Below, piece after piece: positions 33,879 through 43,590 of a stretch of 53,619 bases of DNA (its first letter is position 1; each line of letters opens with the position of its first letter). The translations under genes and the position numbers were made by a program. This DNA is from JAAZPT01 sp964544955. Its GTDB lineage: Bacteria > Bacillota > Clostridia > Christensenellales > Aristaeellaceae. The notes beneath the pieces are model-generated. The model had not been told where the DNA came from and made no database searches. It worked only from the letters and a program-made list of their open reading frames with translations. The stretch spans positions 1 through 53,619 of the forward strand of contig CAZJEB010000010.1 in NCBI GenBank assembly GCA_964544955.1, read 5' to 3'.

Positions 33879-33913
33879 TTTACTAGTAAATTTTAGTAAA
33901 ACATTTACTAAAA
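33879..33913. promoter_or_regulatory. Double palindromic operator upstream of lacZ
   Basis: TTTACTAGTAAA (33879-33890) is a perfect palindrome. TTTTAGTAAA and TTTACTAAAA (33891-33913) form 10-bp arms around ACA, ending just before the -35 box. These fit a LacI-family regulator; one is encoded at 42508. Confidence 0.65.
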
Positions 33914-33917
33914 AGTG

Positions 33918-33947
33918 TTGACAAATATAAATATGCTATATTATAAT
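33918..33947 (+). promoter_or_regulatory. Sigma-A promoter of the lac cluster
   Basis: Perfect TTGACA, 18 bases, then perfect TATAAT. Confidence 0.75.
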
Positions 33948-34010
33948 AATTTTAACAACATGGATAGAATTATTAGTTTAGCTTATATTAATTGATTTAA
34001 AATATAGTAT

Positions 34011-34025
34011 TATTTTACTAAAATA
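34011..34025. promoter_or_regulatory. Second palindromic site in the lacZ leader
   Basis: TATTTTA-C-TAAAATA is a 15-bp palindrome about 60 bp after the promoter; a half-site (TATTTTACTA) follows at 34032-34041. Together with the upstream sites it could allow looping repression. Confidence 0.5.
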
Positions 34026-34090
34026 ATAAAGTATTTTACTATTTTTACCATAATATAAATCTACCAAAAGAGAAAGAAGGGGATAAAAAT

Positions 34091-37000
34091 ATGATAAAAA
34101 CATATGATTACTTAAACGAGGATTGGAACAACCTAAGCATTTTATCTAGAAACCGCATGGAAACTAGGCCTTTTTACTGTGCCTATGAATCCGCAGAGGA
34201 TGCTTTAAAGCTTTGCCAGCAGGAAACTAAAAACTATACAACACTTAATGGCATTTGGGACTTTTTATATGCAGAGTCCCCCTATGATATGCCTGAAAAC
34301 TTTTTAGACCTTGCAGACGGAAATTTTGCATGGGCTAAAATGCCTGTACCTGGCCATTGGCAATTAAACGGTTTTGATACCCCCGCTTACAGCGACTGTT
34401 TTTCATTATACCCCATATTAGATGTACCAAAAATTCAACCAGAAAACCCTTGTGGCCTTTACAGCAAAAAAATAAACATAGCTAAAAGCCCAACAGAAGA
34501 ATATATACTTCGCTTTGATGGCGTTGAAAGTGCTTACCACCTTTGGGTAAACAAACAATTTGTTGGCTACAACCAAGGCTCAAGAATTTCGGCAGAGTTT
34601 GATATTAGCCCCTATGTAGTAGATGGTGAAAATAGCATTATGCTTATGGTTTACAAGTTTTGTGATGAAAGCTATATAGAAAACCAAGATATGTGGACTT
34701 TTTCCGGAATAATTCGCGATGTTGGGCTTATTAAGCGCAACAAAAGCCACGTTTATGATTATTTTGCAAAGGCATCATTATATAACGATTATAAAGATGG
34801 CAATTTAGAACTAAGTGTAAATGTTGGCAACGCCTACGATTACAGCAAAAACCTAAAATTAAGCTATGCCCTATATGATAACGGCGCAAGCCTTGTTTGT
34901 GATGAAACAGAGTTTAGTTTAGAGGGCAAAGGCAACTTTAAGCATGTTTTCAACGCTAAAATTAAAAACGTTAAACCTTGGAACGCAGAAACACCAAACC
35001 TATACCGTTGCTTAATTACACTTTCCGACGAAAACGGCGTTGTTGAGGTTTACGGTTTTGATGTGGGCTTCCGCAATGTAGAACAAAGCAATGGTTTAAT
35101 ATTAATAAATGGTAAGCCAATTAAGTTTAAAGGCGTTAACCGCCACGATTGGAACCAACTAAAGGGCAGATGTATAGACAAAGAGGATATGGTACGCGAC
35201 ATTGAGCTTATGAAGAGCCACAATATAAACTCCGTTCGTACAGCCCATTACCCTGCTATACCCTTCTTCCTAACACTATGCGATAGGTATGGCCTGTATG
35301 TAATGGAAGAATCCGATTTAGAATGTAACCAAATGTATTTTAATAAAGGCCAAGAAAACAAGTTTAGCAATGACCCCATATGGGAAAAATCATATGTGGA
35401 AAGGTCCATGCGCATGGTTGAACGCGACAAAAACCACGCCTCCATACTATTTTGGTCACTAGGAAATGAATCTGGCTTTGGTGCAAACTTTATAAGTGCC
35501 TATACGGCTGTTAAAGCCTATGATGATACAAGGCTTGTGCATTATGAAGAGGATAGAGAAACTGTTGCAAGCGATATGTACGGCTCCATGTACACAAGAA
35601 TACCTCAGTTGGAAAACTGGGGCAGGGATACATCAAAAACTAAGCCCCACATAGTTTGCGAATATGCCCATGCCATGGGTAATGGCCCTGGTGGTTTACA
35701 GGATTATTGGCGAGTATTTAACGCTTACCCAAGGTTACAAGGCGGCTTTGTTTGGGAATGGATAGACCACGGCCTATATGCCGAAGATGAAAACGGTAAG
35801 CCCTTCTATAAATATGGCGGAGACTTTGGCGATGAGCCCAACAGTGGCGCTTTCTGCTGTGACGGTTTGCTTTTAGCCAAGAGAACACCATCCCAAGGCC
35901 TAAAGGAGCTTAAAAAAGCCATAGAACCCATAAACTTGCTAAGTGTTGATGTTGAAAGTGGCCTTGTTGAATTAAAAAACACCTACGATTTTATTAGTAC
36001 CACTGGTATAAAGGCAGAAGTTTCACTAAACACAGAAAGTAAAATAGTTTGGAGCGAAACAATTGAATTGCCCTCTGTTGAGCCCCACACAAGCCAAAGC
36101 ATTAAATTGATAAACCATGCTGTTCCATCATTGGATAGCGAGGCTTGGATTAACTTTAAGTTCTACAAAGGCGATAACTGCATAGCTTTCCACCAGCATA
36201 TATTGCCTGTTGTAAAAACAGTTGAGCCTGAGGCGGTTAAAATACCTGTACACTTTAGTAAAAACAACCATATTATAAAGGTGTATAACGATAACTTTAC
36301 ATGTGAGTTTGATAGTGTAAAAGGCTTAATTAAAAGCTATAACTATAAAGGTCAAGATATTTTACAGGGCAGAAAAGCTTTAAACCTATGGCGTGCACCA
36401 ATAAGCAACGATATAAGGGTTGAGCCCGCATGGAAAAGCTTCTATTTGGACCACATGCGCACATTAAACGAGAAAACAACAGTGGAACAAGTGGATGAAT
36501 ATTCCATAAGCATAACATTTAAACAAATATATGCCCCCATTATTAAATACTGGAAGGTTGACCTTGTTACCATATATACCATAAGTGGAGATGGCGCAAT
36601 AAATGTAGCTGTTAAGGGAATACCCACTGGCGTTTTACCCGATAGTTTCCCAAGGATAGGCATGGAGTTTGTAGCCCATGATAGCTTCCAAAACATGCGT
36701 TGGTTTGGCTGCGGCCCTGAAGAAAACTATGTTGATAGCAAAGCTGCATCCATGCTTGGTGTATACAGTAAAACCGTTGATGAAACATACTTCCCCTATG
36801 CTGTACCCCAAGAAACCGGCAACCATGAAGATGTTCGTTGGTTCTACTTACACAATGGCGAAACTGCATTGTTTGTAAAAGGCCTTGGCCAACTAGCCTT
36901 TAGCGCCCTACCTTATAGCCAAGAGGCTTTAACAAAGGCAAGGCACCAAAACGAGCTAGATAAAGACGGTAAGGTTTACTTGAACATAGACTATGGTCAG

Positions 37001-37120
37001 CATGGTTTAGGTAGTGCAAGTTGGGGCCCAGAAACCGATTACCCCCTTGTACCTAAAACCTTTGAGCTAAATTACCAAATAAAAGCCTGCAGCCTTCAAG
37101 AAATTGAAGCAAAAATATAA
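34091..37120 (+). CDS. lacZ: Beta-galactosidase, glycoside hydrolase family 2 (LacZ type)
   Basis: The 1009-aa protein has the full LacZ length. A jelly-roll domain (about 40-215) is followed by Ig-like domains, the TIM barrel (about 335-620) and a C-terminal beta-sandwich (about 730-1009). The acid/base is Glu460 in WSLGNESGFG, and the nucleophile is Glu524 in VCEYAHAMGNGPG. It hydrolyses lactose and other beta-galactosides in the cytoplasm. It is the first gene of a plus-strand cluster with two permeases and a binding protein. A GAAGGGG ribosome site precedes the ATG. Confidence 0.97.
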   Translation: MIKTYDYLNEDWNNLSILSRNRMETRPFYCAYESAEDALKLCQQETKNYTTLNGIWDFLYAESPYDMPENFLDLADGNFAWAKMPVPGHWQLNGFDTPAYSDCFSLYPILDVPKIQPENPCGLYSKKINIAKSPTEEYILRFDGVESAYHLWVNKQFVGYNQGSRISAEFDISPYVVDGENSIMLMVYKFCDESYIENQDMWTFSGIIRDVGLIKRNKSHVYDYFAKASLYNDYKDGNLELSVNVGNAYDYSKNLKLSYALYDNGASLVCDETEFSLEGKGNFKHVFNAKIKNVKPWNAETPNLYRCLITLSDENGVVEVYGFDVGFRNVEQSNGLILINGKPIKFKGVNRHDWNQLKGRCIDKEDMVRDIELMKSHNINSVRTAHYPAIPFFLTLCDRYGLYVMEESDLECNQMYFNKGQENKFSNDPIWEKSYVERSMRMVERDKNHASILFWSLGNESGFGANFISAYTAVKAYDDTRLVHYEEDRETVASDMYGSMYTRIPQLENWGRDTSKTKPHIVCEYAHAMGNGPGGLQDYWRVFNAYPRLQGGFVWEWIDHGLYAEDENGKPFYKYGGDFGDEPNSGAFCCDGLLLAKRTPSQGLKELKKAIEPINLLSVDVESGLVELKNTYDFISTTGIKAEVSLNTESKIVWSETIELPSVEPHTSQSIKLINHAVPSLDSEAWINFKFYKGDNCIAFHQHILPVVKTVEPEAVKIPVHFSKNNHIIKVYNDNFTCEFDSVKGLIKSYNYKGQDILQGRKALNLWRAPISNDIRVEPAWKSFYLDHMRTLNEKTTVEQVDEYSISITFKQIYAPIIKYWKVDLVTIYTISGDGAINVAVKGIPTGVLPDSFPRIGMEFVAHDSFQNMRWFGCGPEENYVDSKAASMLGVYSKTVDETYFPYAVPQETGNHEDVRWFYLHNGETALFVKGLGQLAFSALPYSQEALTKARHQNELDKDGKVYLNIDYGQHGLGSASWGPETDYPLVPKTFELNYQIKACSLQEIEAKI

Positions 37121-37144
37121 TTACAAAAGAAAGGATTTGATACA

Positions 37145-38050
37145 ATGTCTCAAAAGTCAACACCAGTGCCCCTTACATCTAGGCGCACATTAGTTACCCA
37201 GAGAAATGCGCCTTACTTCTTTCTGTTGCCAATTGTATTAATATTTGCTGCTTTTATGGTTTACCCTATTATAGATTCTTTTATACTAAGTTTAACTAAG
37301 TTTGAAAGTGGAGTATACACCTTTGTTGGCTTAGAAAACTATATTACCCTTATAAAGGATCCTATATTTTGTGGCTCGCTTAAAAACACATTTATTTACC
37401 TTTTGGCGCAAGTTCCTCTTATGACATTACTATCCATAACATTGGCTGTGTTTATAGAGCAGGAGTTTTTAAAGTTCCGTTCTGGCTTCCGTATGATGAT
37501 ATTTTTACCATCAATAACAGCCCTTGTAGCATACAGTATAGTATTTAAGCTACTTTTAAATACAGACTATGGTATAGTAAACAACGCCCTTAAATCCATA
37601 GGTATTATGCCAATAGATTGGCTAAATACAAAATGGGGTGGTAGAGCTGCCATAATTATGGGTATAACTTGGCGTTGGACTGGTTATAACACAATAATTA
37701 TGATAGCCGGCTTAAAAGGCATACCAAAAGAACTTTACGAAGCTGCCGATATTGACGGCGCAAACTTTATTAAAAAGTTTACACAAATAACTATACCTAT
37801 GATTAAGCCTATAATACTATTTGTAACCCTTACATCCACAATAGGCACATTACAGTTGTTTGATGAATCCTTTATACTAACTGGCGGTGGGCCGGATAAT
37901 GCAACTATAACCATTGGGCACTACTTATATAACAATGGCTTTAACTTCTTTAAGTTTGGTTATGCTGCTGCCCTAAGTTATGCCCTTGTTGTAATTATTA
38001 TGATATTCTCCTTAATTCAATTTAAGGCAACAAAAGGAGGGGAAGGTTAA
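37145..38050 (+). CDS. Sugar ABC transporter permease (MalF type)
   Basis: The 301-aa protein has six membrane helices and the EAA loop EAADIDGANFIKKFTQITIP. The N-terminus (RRTLVTQRNAPYFFLLPIVL) is typical of lactose-type LacF permeases. It begins 24 bp after lacZ with a GAAAGGA ribosome site, and its stop overlaps the next start by one base. It probably imports beta-galactosides. Confidence 0.93.
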   Translation: MSQKSTPVPLTSRRTLVTQRNAPYFFLLPIVLIFAAFMVYPIIDSFILSLTKFESGVYTFVGLENYITLIKDPIFCGSLKNTFIYLLAQVPLMTLLSITLAVFIEQEFLKFRSGFRMMIFLPSITALVAYSIVFKLLLNTDYGIVNNALKSIGIMPIDWLNTKWGGRAAIIMGITWRWTGYNTIIMIAGLKGIPKELYEAADIDGANFIKKFTQITIPMIKPIILFVTLTSTIGTLQLFDESFILTGGGPDNATITIGHYLYNNGFNFFKFGYAAALSYALVVIIMIFSLIQFKATKGGEG

Positions 38051-38889
38051 TGAAACAAGAAATAGGCCATAGCCCTGGAAGAAAAATTATCACCTACCTA
38101 TTTTTGATAATTATGGCATTTATATCAATTTTCCCCTTTTATTTTATGTTTGTAAGTTCAACTAACACAAACGCACAAATACTTAACGTTTCCCCTCGCC
38201 TTTTACCTGGCGATAACCTATTTGCCAATGCCAATAACTTGGTTAAAAGGCTTGATGTATGGCGAACAATACTAAACTCTATGATTATGTCGGTTAGCTA
38301 TACTCTACTATCCATACTACTACACTCCATGGCTGGTTATGCTTTAACAAAATATAACTTTAAGGGCAAAGGTGTTATTTTTGCAATTATAATGCTTACA
38401 ATGATGATACCTGCCCAGGTTATGTATGTGCCATTGTTTACACTTATGAACAATATTGGTTGGGCAAACACCTACCAAGCAGTAGTATTCCCCGCCTTGG
38501 CAAACGCTTTTGGTATATTCCTAATGCGTCAAAACATGTTAGCCTTCCCCACAACACTTATAGAGGCTGCCCGTATTGACGGATATGGAGAGTTTGGCAT
38601 TTTCTTTAAAGTAGTTATGCCCAACATGACCCCTGCAATTGGTGCCCTTGGCATATACATGTTTATGAGCATGTGGAACAGCTTTATGTGGCCTTTGATA
38701 ATATTAAGCACTAAAAACATGTACAACTTCCCCGTAGCATTATCCATGCTTGATGGCGTTGTATGGCGTAAGGACTATGGTGTTGTAATGCTTGCAGCCT
38801 CCATTGCCACAATACCAATTATGTTAATATTCTTAATATTCCAAAAACAATTCGTTGCCGGTGTAATGGGTGGCGCAATAAAAGAATAA
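38050..38889 (+). CDS. Sugar ABC transporter permease (MalG type)
   Basis: The 279-aa protein has six membrane helices, the EAA loop EAARIDGYGEFGIFFKVVMP and the C-terminal FVAGVMGGAIKE. The start ATG overlaps the previous stop (TAATG), a sign of translational coupling. It pairs with the MalF-type permease of the lac cluster. No ATPase is encoded nearby. Confidence 0.93.
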   Translation: MKQEIGHSPGRKIITYLFLIIMAFISIFPFYFMFVSSTNTNAQILNVSPRLLPGDNLFANANNLVKRLDVWRTILNSMIMSVSYTLLSILLHSMAGYALTKYNFKGKGVIFAIIMLTMMIPAQVMYVPLFTLMNNIGWANTYQAVVFPALANAFGIFLMRQNMLAFPTTLIEAARIDGYGEFGIFFKVVMPNMTPAIGALGIYMFMSMWNSFMWPLIILSTKNMYNFPVALSMLDGVVWRKDYGVVMLAASIATIPIMLIFLIFQKQFVAGVMGGAIKE

Positions 38890-38926
38890 TAATTTAAATA
38901 TTATAAATTAAGAAAGAGGTATTTGT

Positions 38927-40186
38927 ATGAAAAAACTAGTTTCTATGTTGCTAGCGTTTATTGTTCTATTCTCTTTACTTGCAGTTCCTGCAATGGCTGA
39001 AGGCGAATTAAGTGGAACAATAACCATTTGGAGTTGGGACGTTGCATTGGCCCACCTTCAAGCTCAAGCGGAAAGGTTTAATGCTATTCACCCAAATGTT
39101 AGGTTCAATTTTGAAGACATGGGTGTGTCTCAAGTTTACTCAAAAATGACAACAAGCCTACAAAGTGGCATTGGCTTACCCGACATTGTTAGCCTTGAAG
39201 GCGAACAAATGGCAAAGTTTGGCTTAAAATTCCCAGATAAGTTTGTTGATTTTACAAACGAACTTAACCCCGCAGACTTTTTACCTATAAAGATAGGCGA
39301 ATGCACAGCTAACGATAAAATTATTGCCTTCCCTTGGGATGCTGCCCCTGCTGGATTGTTTTACAGGGCAGACCTATTTGAACAAGCTGGCATAGATGCA
39401 GAAGCTATTGTTACATGGGATGACTTTATTGAACAAGGCAAAATTTTGAAGGAAAAAACTGGTGCGGATATGATGATTATGGCATTATCCCGCAGTGACG
39501 TAATGTATAGAATACTAATGATGCAATTAGGCGGTTTCTACTTTGATGCTGAAGGCAATACACAAGTAAACTCCCCAGAATCCATAAGGGCTATGGAAAT
39601 GATACAAAAACTTTACCAAGCTGGTATAATATTTAATGACTCCGGTTGGGATGAAAAGATGACTGGTATATCCTCTGGCCAAATAGCATCAATACCCGAA
39701 GCTGTTTGGATGGCTGGTAGCATTAAAGAATACTGCCCCGACGATGCAGGCAAATGGAAAGTTATGGCTTTACCACGCTTTGATGCTGATAAAGAAGTTA
39801 TGACTGCTTCCAACGGTGGCTCTGTACTAGCTATACCCGCAGTAAGCCAATCTAAAGATGCTGCTGTTGAGTTTGTAAAATTTGCTATGACCGATATAGA
39901 GTCTAACATTGAAGGCTTTATGAACTACGGTTTATACCCATCTTACATACCCGCGTTGGATAACGAAGTATTTATGCAAGGCGACGAATACTTTAGCGGT
40001 CAACAAATTTACACATTGTTTAAAGAACTTGGCGAAAAATCTGTGGCTGTAAACTACACAGAAAACTTTGCCGAAACCATGGAACTTTGCAAAGGTGCTA
40101 TAAGCAAAGTTACAACAGGCAATGAAGATGTAGCTAGCGTTATGGAAAGCTTACAAGCTGAAATGGTTTCTAAGTTTGGTAAATAA
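38927..40186 (+). CDS. Extracellular sugar-binding protein of the lac cluster
   Basis: The 419-aa protein has a signal peptide (about 1-24, ending PAMA) and the family 1 binding-protein pattern (TITIWSWDVALAHL, SLQSGIGLPDIVSLEG, FPWDAAPAGLFYRADLFEQA). There is no lipobox Cys. It follows the permeases and lacZ, so its ligand is likely a beta-galactoside. A GC-rich hairpin lies just past its stop, similar in place and sequence to one after the DctP gene, and may stabilise this mRNA segment. Confidence 0.9.
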   Translation: MKKLVSMLLAFIVLFSLLAVPAMAEGELSGTITIWSWDVALAHLQAQAERFNAIHPNVRFNFEDMGVSQVYSKMTTSLQSGIGLPDIVSLEGEQMAKFGLKFPDKFVDFTNELNPADFLPIKIGECTANDKIIAFPWDAAPAGLFYRADLFEQAGIDAEAIVTWDDFIEQGKILKEKTGADMMIMALSRSDVMYRILMMQLGGFYFDAEGNTQVNSPESIRAMEMIQKLYQAGIIFNDSGWDEKMTGISSGQIASIPEAVWMAGSIKEYCPDDAGKWKVMALPRFDADKEVMTASNGGSVLAIPAVSQSKDAAVEFVKFAMTDIESNIEGFMNYGLYPSYIPALDNEVFMQGDEYFSGQQIYTLFKELGEKSVAVNYTENFAETMELCKGAISKVTTGNEDVASVMESLQAEMVSKFGK

Positions 40187-40195
40187 GTAAATTAT

Positions 40196-40224
40196 AGCGG
40201 GGTTGGCTTTTATAGCCCCCCGCT
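40196..40224 (+). other. GC-rich hairpin after the binding-protein gene
   Basis: AGCGGGG pairs with CCCCGCT, with an inner GGC/GCC. No good T-run follows, so it is more likely an mRNA-stabilising or attenuating stem than a full terminator. It shares the word CCCCCGCTTATTT with the hairpin at 50241-50276. Confidence 0.5.
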
Positions 40225-40247
40225 TATTTAATTGGAAATGAGAGAAA

Positions 40248-41621
40248 ATGATTAACATAAAATTGCTTAGGCAGGAAATAAAAGGCTTTGTTATGCCAAT
40301 TATTTACGAGAACATACTACAATTATCGGCAGGCATAATATCAACAGCCATGATAGGCCGTTTGCTTGCTAGTGATATATCTGCCCAAGGGGCTTGTATT
40401 AGAATTACCGATACCATATGGTCCTTATTCAAGGGCTTATCCGTAGGTTTATTAATACTTTTAGCCTCTGCTTACAAACAAAAAAACAAGCAAAAATGCT
40501 TATCATTAATTAAGCAATCACTACAAATGGGCTTTATACTTGCTTTTACCGCCTTAGTTGTTTTGTTTGGTTTTTCTAAGCAAATACTCTCATTTTTTTC
40601 AACAGACCCTGATATAATTAATAAGGCCCACATTTATTTAAGAATAATTGTTTTTAACATACCCTTTGTTATGATAAGCTCGGTAGTATCTGCCTCCTTC
40701 CAAGCCTTTGGCGATACTAAAACGCCCATGAAATTGGCCGCTATAATGAATATAATAAATATTGTATTAGGTTGGCTTTTAATATTTGGCAATTTTATAT
40801 TCCCTGCCATGGGCATACAAGGCGCTGCTGTATCCTTATTAATTGCCCAAGCCTCATCTGCAATTATTGGTATAATTTTACTAAATAAAAAAATTAGTAA
40901 GGATAAAGAGTTTGCTGTAAATAGCCCATTAAACTATAAATGGGAGTGGGGCTTTAAATACATAAAGCAAATTTATGGCATAGGCGTTCCCGCAGCCTTG
41001 GAAAACATGTTTTGGCAGTTTTCTGCCATATTGTTAAGTAAAATGATACTTACCCATGGTATAAACCAGTTTGCCGCCTACCAAATAGGTTTACAAGCCG
41101 AACTTATTACGGAAATGCCTGCAATAGCCTTTGGTACAGCCGCAACAGCATTAATTGCAAAGGGCTTATCGGAAAGTAATGAGCTTGGAAAGGCGTATTT
41201 TACAACAATAAAAAGCATTGCAATAAAGTATAGCATTGTTACATCGCTACTGCTAATATTGTTATCCACACTGTTTATGAAGGCCATGACATCAAACCCA
41301 TTGCTTATACCAATTGGGGCAACATATGTTATGATAATGGGCTTTATACAAATTCCACAAAACCTTTCTAGGATATATAATGGAGCATTAAGGTCCTCGG
41401 GCATAAAAACTGCCCCCATGATAATTGCTGGTATAGGTATATGGTGTATAAGGATACCCATATGTGCCCTTGTTACATATGTGTTTAAATTAGATATTGT
41501 TTATATATGGCTAACAATAGCCTTAGACCAAGCCATTAGGTTTTGTATAAGTGTTATAACGCTAAATAAAAAGAAAGTTTTTGCCTATAAAACAAATAAA
41601 GTTCAAGTTTTGGAGAGTTAA
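40248..41621 (+). CDS. MATE-family efflux transporter
   Basis: The 457-aa protein has twelve predicted membrane helices in two related halves and the MATE pattern (MPIIYENILQLSAGIISTAMIGRL in the first helices, ASFQAFGDTKTPMKLAAIMNIINIVLGWLLIF in two parts). MATE carriers export cationic compounds using Na+ or H+ gradients. The substrate is unknown. It follows the lac binding-protein gene by 61 bp and precedes an EamA transporter gene by one base, suggesting a sub-operon of exporters inside the lac cluster. Confidence 0.9.
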   Translation: MINIKLLRQEIKGFVMPIIYENILQLSAGIISTAMIGRLLASDISAQGACIRITDTIWSLFKGLSVGLLILLASAYKQKNKQKCLSLIKQSLQMGFILAFTALVVLFGFSKQILSFFSTDPDIINKAHIYLRIIVFNIPFVMISSVVSASFQAFGDTKTPMKLAAIMNIINIVLGWLLIFGNFIFPAMGIQGAAVSLLIAQASSAIIGIILLNKKISKDKEFAVNSPLNYKWEWGFKYIKQIYGIGVPAALENMFWQFSAILLSKMILTHGINQFAAYQIGLQAELITEMPAIAFGTAATALIAKGLSESNELGKAYFTTIKSIAIKYSIVTSLLLILLSTLFMKAMTSNPLLIPIGATYVMIMGFIQIPQNLSRIYNGALRSSGIKTAPMIIAGIGIWCIRIPICALVTYVFKLDIVYIWLTIALDQAIRFCISVITLNKKKVFAYKTNKVQVLES

Positions 41622-41622
41622 A

Positions 41623-42486
41623 ATGAAAAAACATAAAACATTTGCTTACATTGCTTTAGTAGCTGTTGCATTCATATGGGGCAGCGGCTTTATTGCCACA
41701 CAATTAGCCATAGATTCTGGCCTATGCACAGAGGGGATAATGTCGCTACGCTTTATTATTGGTGCATTAGCCATGGGTATAGCTTGCTTTAAGGAGCTAA
41801 AACAAACCACAAAGGAAATATTAAAGCACGGTATTATAGCGGGCATAATTTTATTTGGCGCTTTCTACACACAAACCCTTGGGCAAGGCCTTACAACCGT
41901 TAGCAATGCCGCCTTTATTACTGCAACAAACGTTGTAATGATACCCTTTATACTTTGGGTAATAACTAAAAAAAGGCCAAGCACATTTGTATTTGTTATA
42001 AGCATATTTACAATGTTTGGTATTTTGCTGTTAACATGGAAATCTGGCCAAGGCCTATCCTTTAACCTTGGTGATTTAGTTGTACTGCTTTGCGCTTTCC
42101 TTTTCGCCTTGCATATAGTATACTTAGGTAGCAAATGCAACAAGTTTTCAGCTACATTAATAACATTTTGGCAGCTTTTAACCGCTGGTGTAATATCCAC
42201 AATATTATGGGTATTTATTGGTGAAATGCCTACCCCAACACAATTTAATGCGGCCATATTGCCCGTTATATACCTTGGTGTATTTTCATCATGCCTATGT
42301 TATTTTTTACAAACAAAGGCACAGCAATATGTATCCCCAAGCCTTGCCGGGGTTGTATTATCTTTAGAGGGCTTGTTTGGATCTTTCTTTTCAGTAATTT
42401 TAGGTATGGAAGCCTTTAGGCTAAATATGCTATTGGGCGGCTTAATTATAACCGCAAGCATAGCCCTTATGAGCAAAAAGGAATAA
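41623..42486 (+). CDS. EamA/DMT-family transporter
   Basis: The 287-aa protein starts at ATG 41623, after TTGGAGAG and one base past the MATE stop; the longer frame from 41581 overlaps the MATE gene. It has ten membrane helices in two EamA repeats, with VAFIWGSGFIATQLAI in the first and SPSLAGVVLSLEGLFGSFFS in the second. Members export metabolites, often amino acids or nucleosides. Specificity is unknown. Confidence 0.88.
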   Translation: MKKHKTFAYIALVAVAFIWGSGFIATQLAIDSGLCTEGIMSLRFIIGALAMGIACFKELKQTTKEILKHGIIAGIILFGAFYTQTLGQGLTTVSNAAFITATNVVMIPFILWVITKKRPSTFVFVISIFTMFGILLLTWKSGQGLSFNLGDLVVLLCAFLFALHIVYLGSKCNKFSATLITFWQLLTAGVISTILWVFIGEMPTPTQFNAAILPVIYLGVFSSCLCYFLQTKAQQYVSPSLAGVVLSLEGLFGSFFSVILGMEAFRLNMLLGGLIITASIALMSKKE

Positions 42487-42507
42487 TAATAGTTTAAGGA
42501 GAAGTTT

Positions 42508-43539
42508 ATGGCAACATTAAAGGATATTGCCCAAAAAGTTGGGGTATCAATAGCAACAGTATCAAGGGTTTTAAACTTTGATAAAAACTTTTCCGTATCA
42601 AACAAGCTAAGGTTAAAAATATTAGAAACCGCTGAGGAAATGCGCTATACTACAAAAAATGTAAGCTATGCAAATGAGTCAACAAAAAGAATATTGCTTT
42701 TAATGCTTTATGACGAGGCCTTGGAGTTGCAGGATTCCTATTATGTGGGTATAAGGGTATTTGCAAAAAAAGAGGCTAATATGAAAGGTTTTTCCACAAA
42801 GGAAGTATTCCTATCATCAAAAAACATAAGCGATATTGATTTTACAAACTTTATTGGAGCCGTAGTTGTGGGCAGTTTGGAGCAATGGTATATAAACAAA
42901 GTGCTTGTTTCATCCCTTGTAAGTTCCAACATTCCCTTGGTTTTTGCAGATTTTATGCCCTCAAAAAGCAATAAATATGGCGACTCCGTTATAAACTCCT
43001 TTGAAAGTATGATTCAAAAAGTATTGGATCACTTTTTTGAGGTGAATATAAAGGAAATTGGCTATATTGGCACAAAAAATTATATTGTTGAAGGTAAAAC
43101 CGTGTCGGACCAAAGGTATGTAAGCTTTGAAAAAATACTTAGCGAGTTAGGCTTATATACGGATAAATTTGTATACCGCGACGGTGGCTCAACCTATGAA
43201 AGTGGATATTTATCTGCAATAAAAATGATAAAGGACGGCAATATTCCAAAAGGTATATTCGTTGAAAACGATGCCCTAGCAATAGGCGTAATGAAGGCTT
43301 TTCAAGAGAATAATATAGAAGTGCCCAACAGGGTATCAATAATAAGTTGCAACGACATATCCACCGCGGAGTTTTTAACAATATCCCTATCCACAGTGGC
43401 ATTGCACAGCGAGTTAATTGGCGCTACATCAATGAATACTTTAATAGAGCGTATACAATCTAAACGCAAGGAAAACCTAATTATTATGGTTCCCCATGAG
43501 TTAAAACTTAGGGATAGTTGCATAAAAAGCCAAGCATAA
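42508..43539 (+). CDS. LacI-family transcriptional regulator of the lac cluster
   Basis: The 343-aa protein has an N-terminal LacI helix-turn-helix (TLKDIAQKVGVSIATVSRVL, about 2-22), a hinge with the helix near 45-60, and a sugar-binding core ending about 335. It is typical of GalR/LacR repressors. Its gene closes the plus-strand lac cluster, 22 bp after the EamA gene with an AAGGAG site. The paired TTTACTA palindromes around the lacZ promoter are its most likely targets. A terminator overlaps its last codons. Confidence 0.9.
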   Translation: MATLKDIAQKVGVSIATVSRVLNFDKNFSVSNKLRLKILETAEEMRYTTKNVSYANESTKRILLLMLYDEALELQDSYYVGIRVFAKKEANMKGFSTKEVFLSSKNISDIDFTNFIGAVVVGSLEQWYINKVLVSSLVSSNIPLVFADFMPSKSNKYGDSVINSFESMIQKVLDHFFEVNIKEIGYIGTKNYIVEGKTVSDQRYVSFEKILSELGLYTDKFVYRDGGSTYESGYLSAIKMIKDGNIPKGIFVENDALAIGVMKAFQENNIEVPNRVSIISCNDISTAEFLTISLSTVALHSELIGATSMNTLIERIQSKRKENLIIMVPHELKLRDSCIKSQA

Positions 43540-43550
43540 GCTTGGCTTTT
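43525..43550 (+). terminator. Terminator overlapping the end of the LacI gene
   Basis: AAAAGCCAAGC and GCTTGGCTTTT form an 11-bp stem with an ATAA loop; the stop codon lies inside it. Confidence 0.75.
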
Positions 43551-43561
43551 ATATTGTTGCA

Positions 43562-43590
43562 AATAAAAAAGGCTTATAGCCTTTTTTATT
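43562..43590. terminator. Bidirectional terminator of the zinc operon
   Basis: AATAAAAAAGGCT pairs with AGCCTTTTTTATT; it overlaps the last codons of the minus-strand gene at 43586 and also backs up the LacI terminator. Confidence 0.7.

Larger units (their letters stand above)
33755..34090. other. Regulatory region between the secreted-protein gene and lacZ
   Basis: This 336-bp AT-rich gap contains the lacZ promoter (33918-33947) and repeated TTTACTA/TAGTAAA motifs on both sides of it. The leader from the promoter to lacZ is about 135 bases. I see no ORF with a ribosome site here. Confidence 0.6.
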
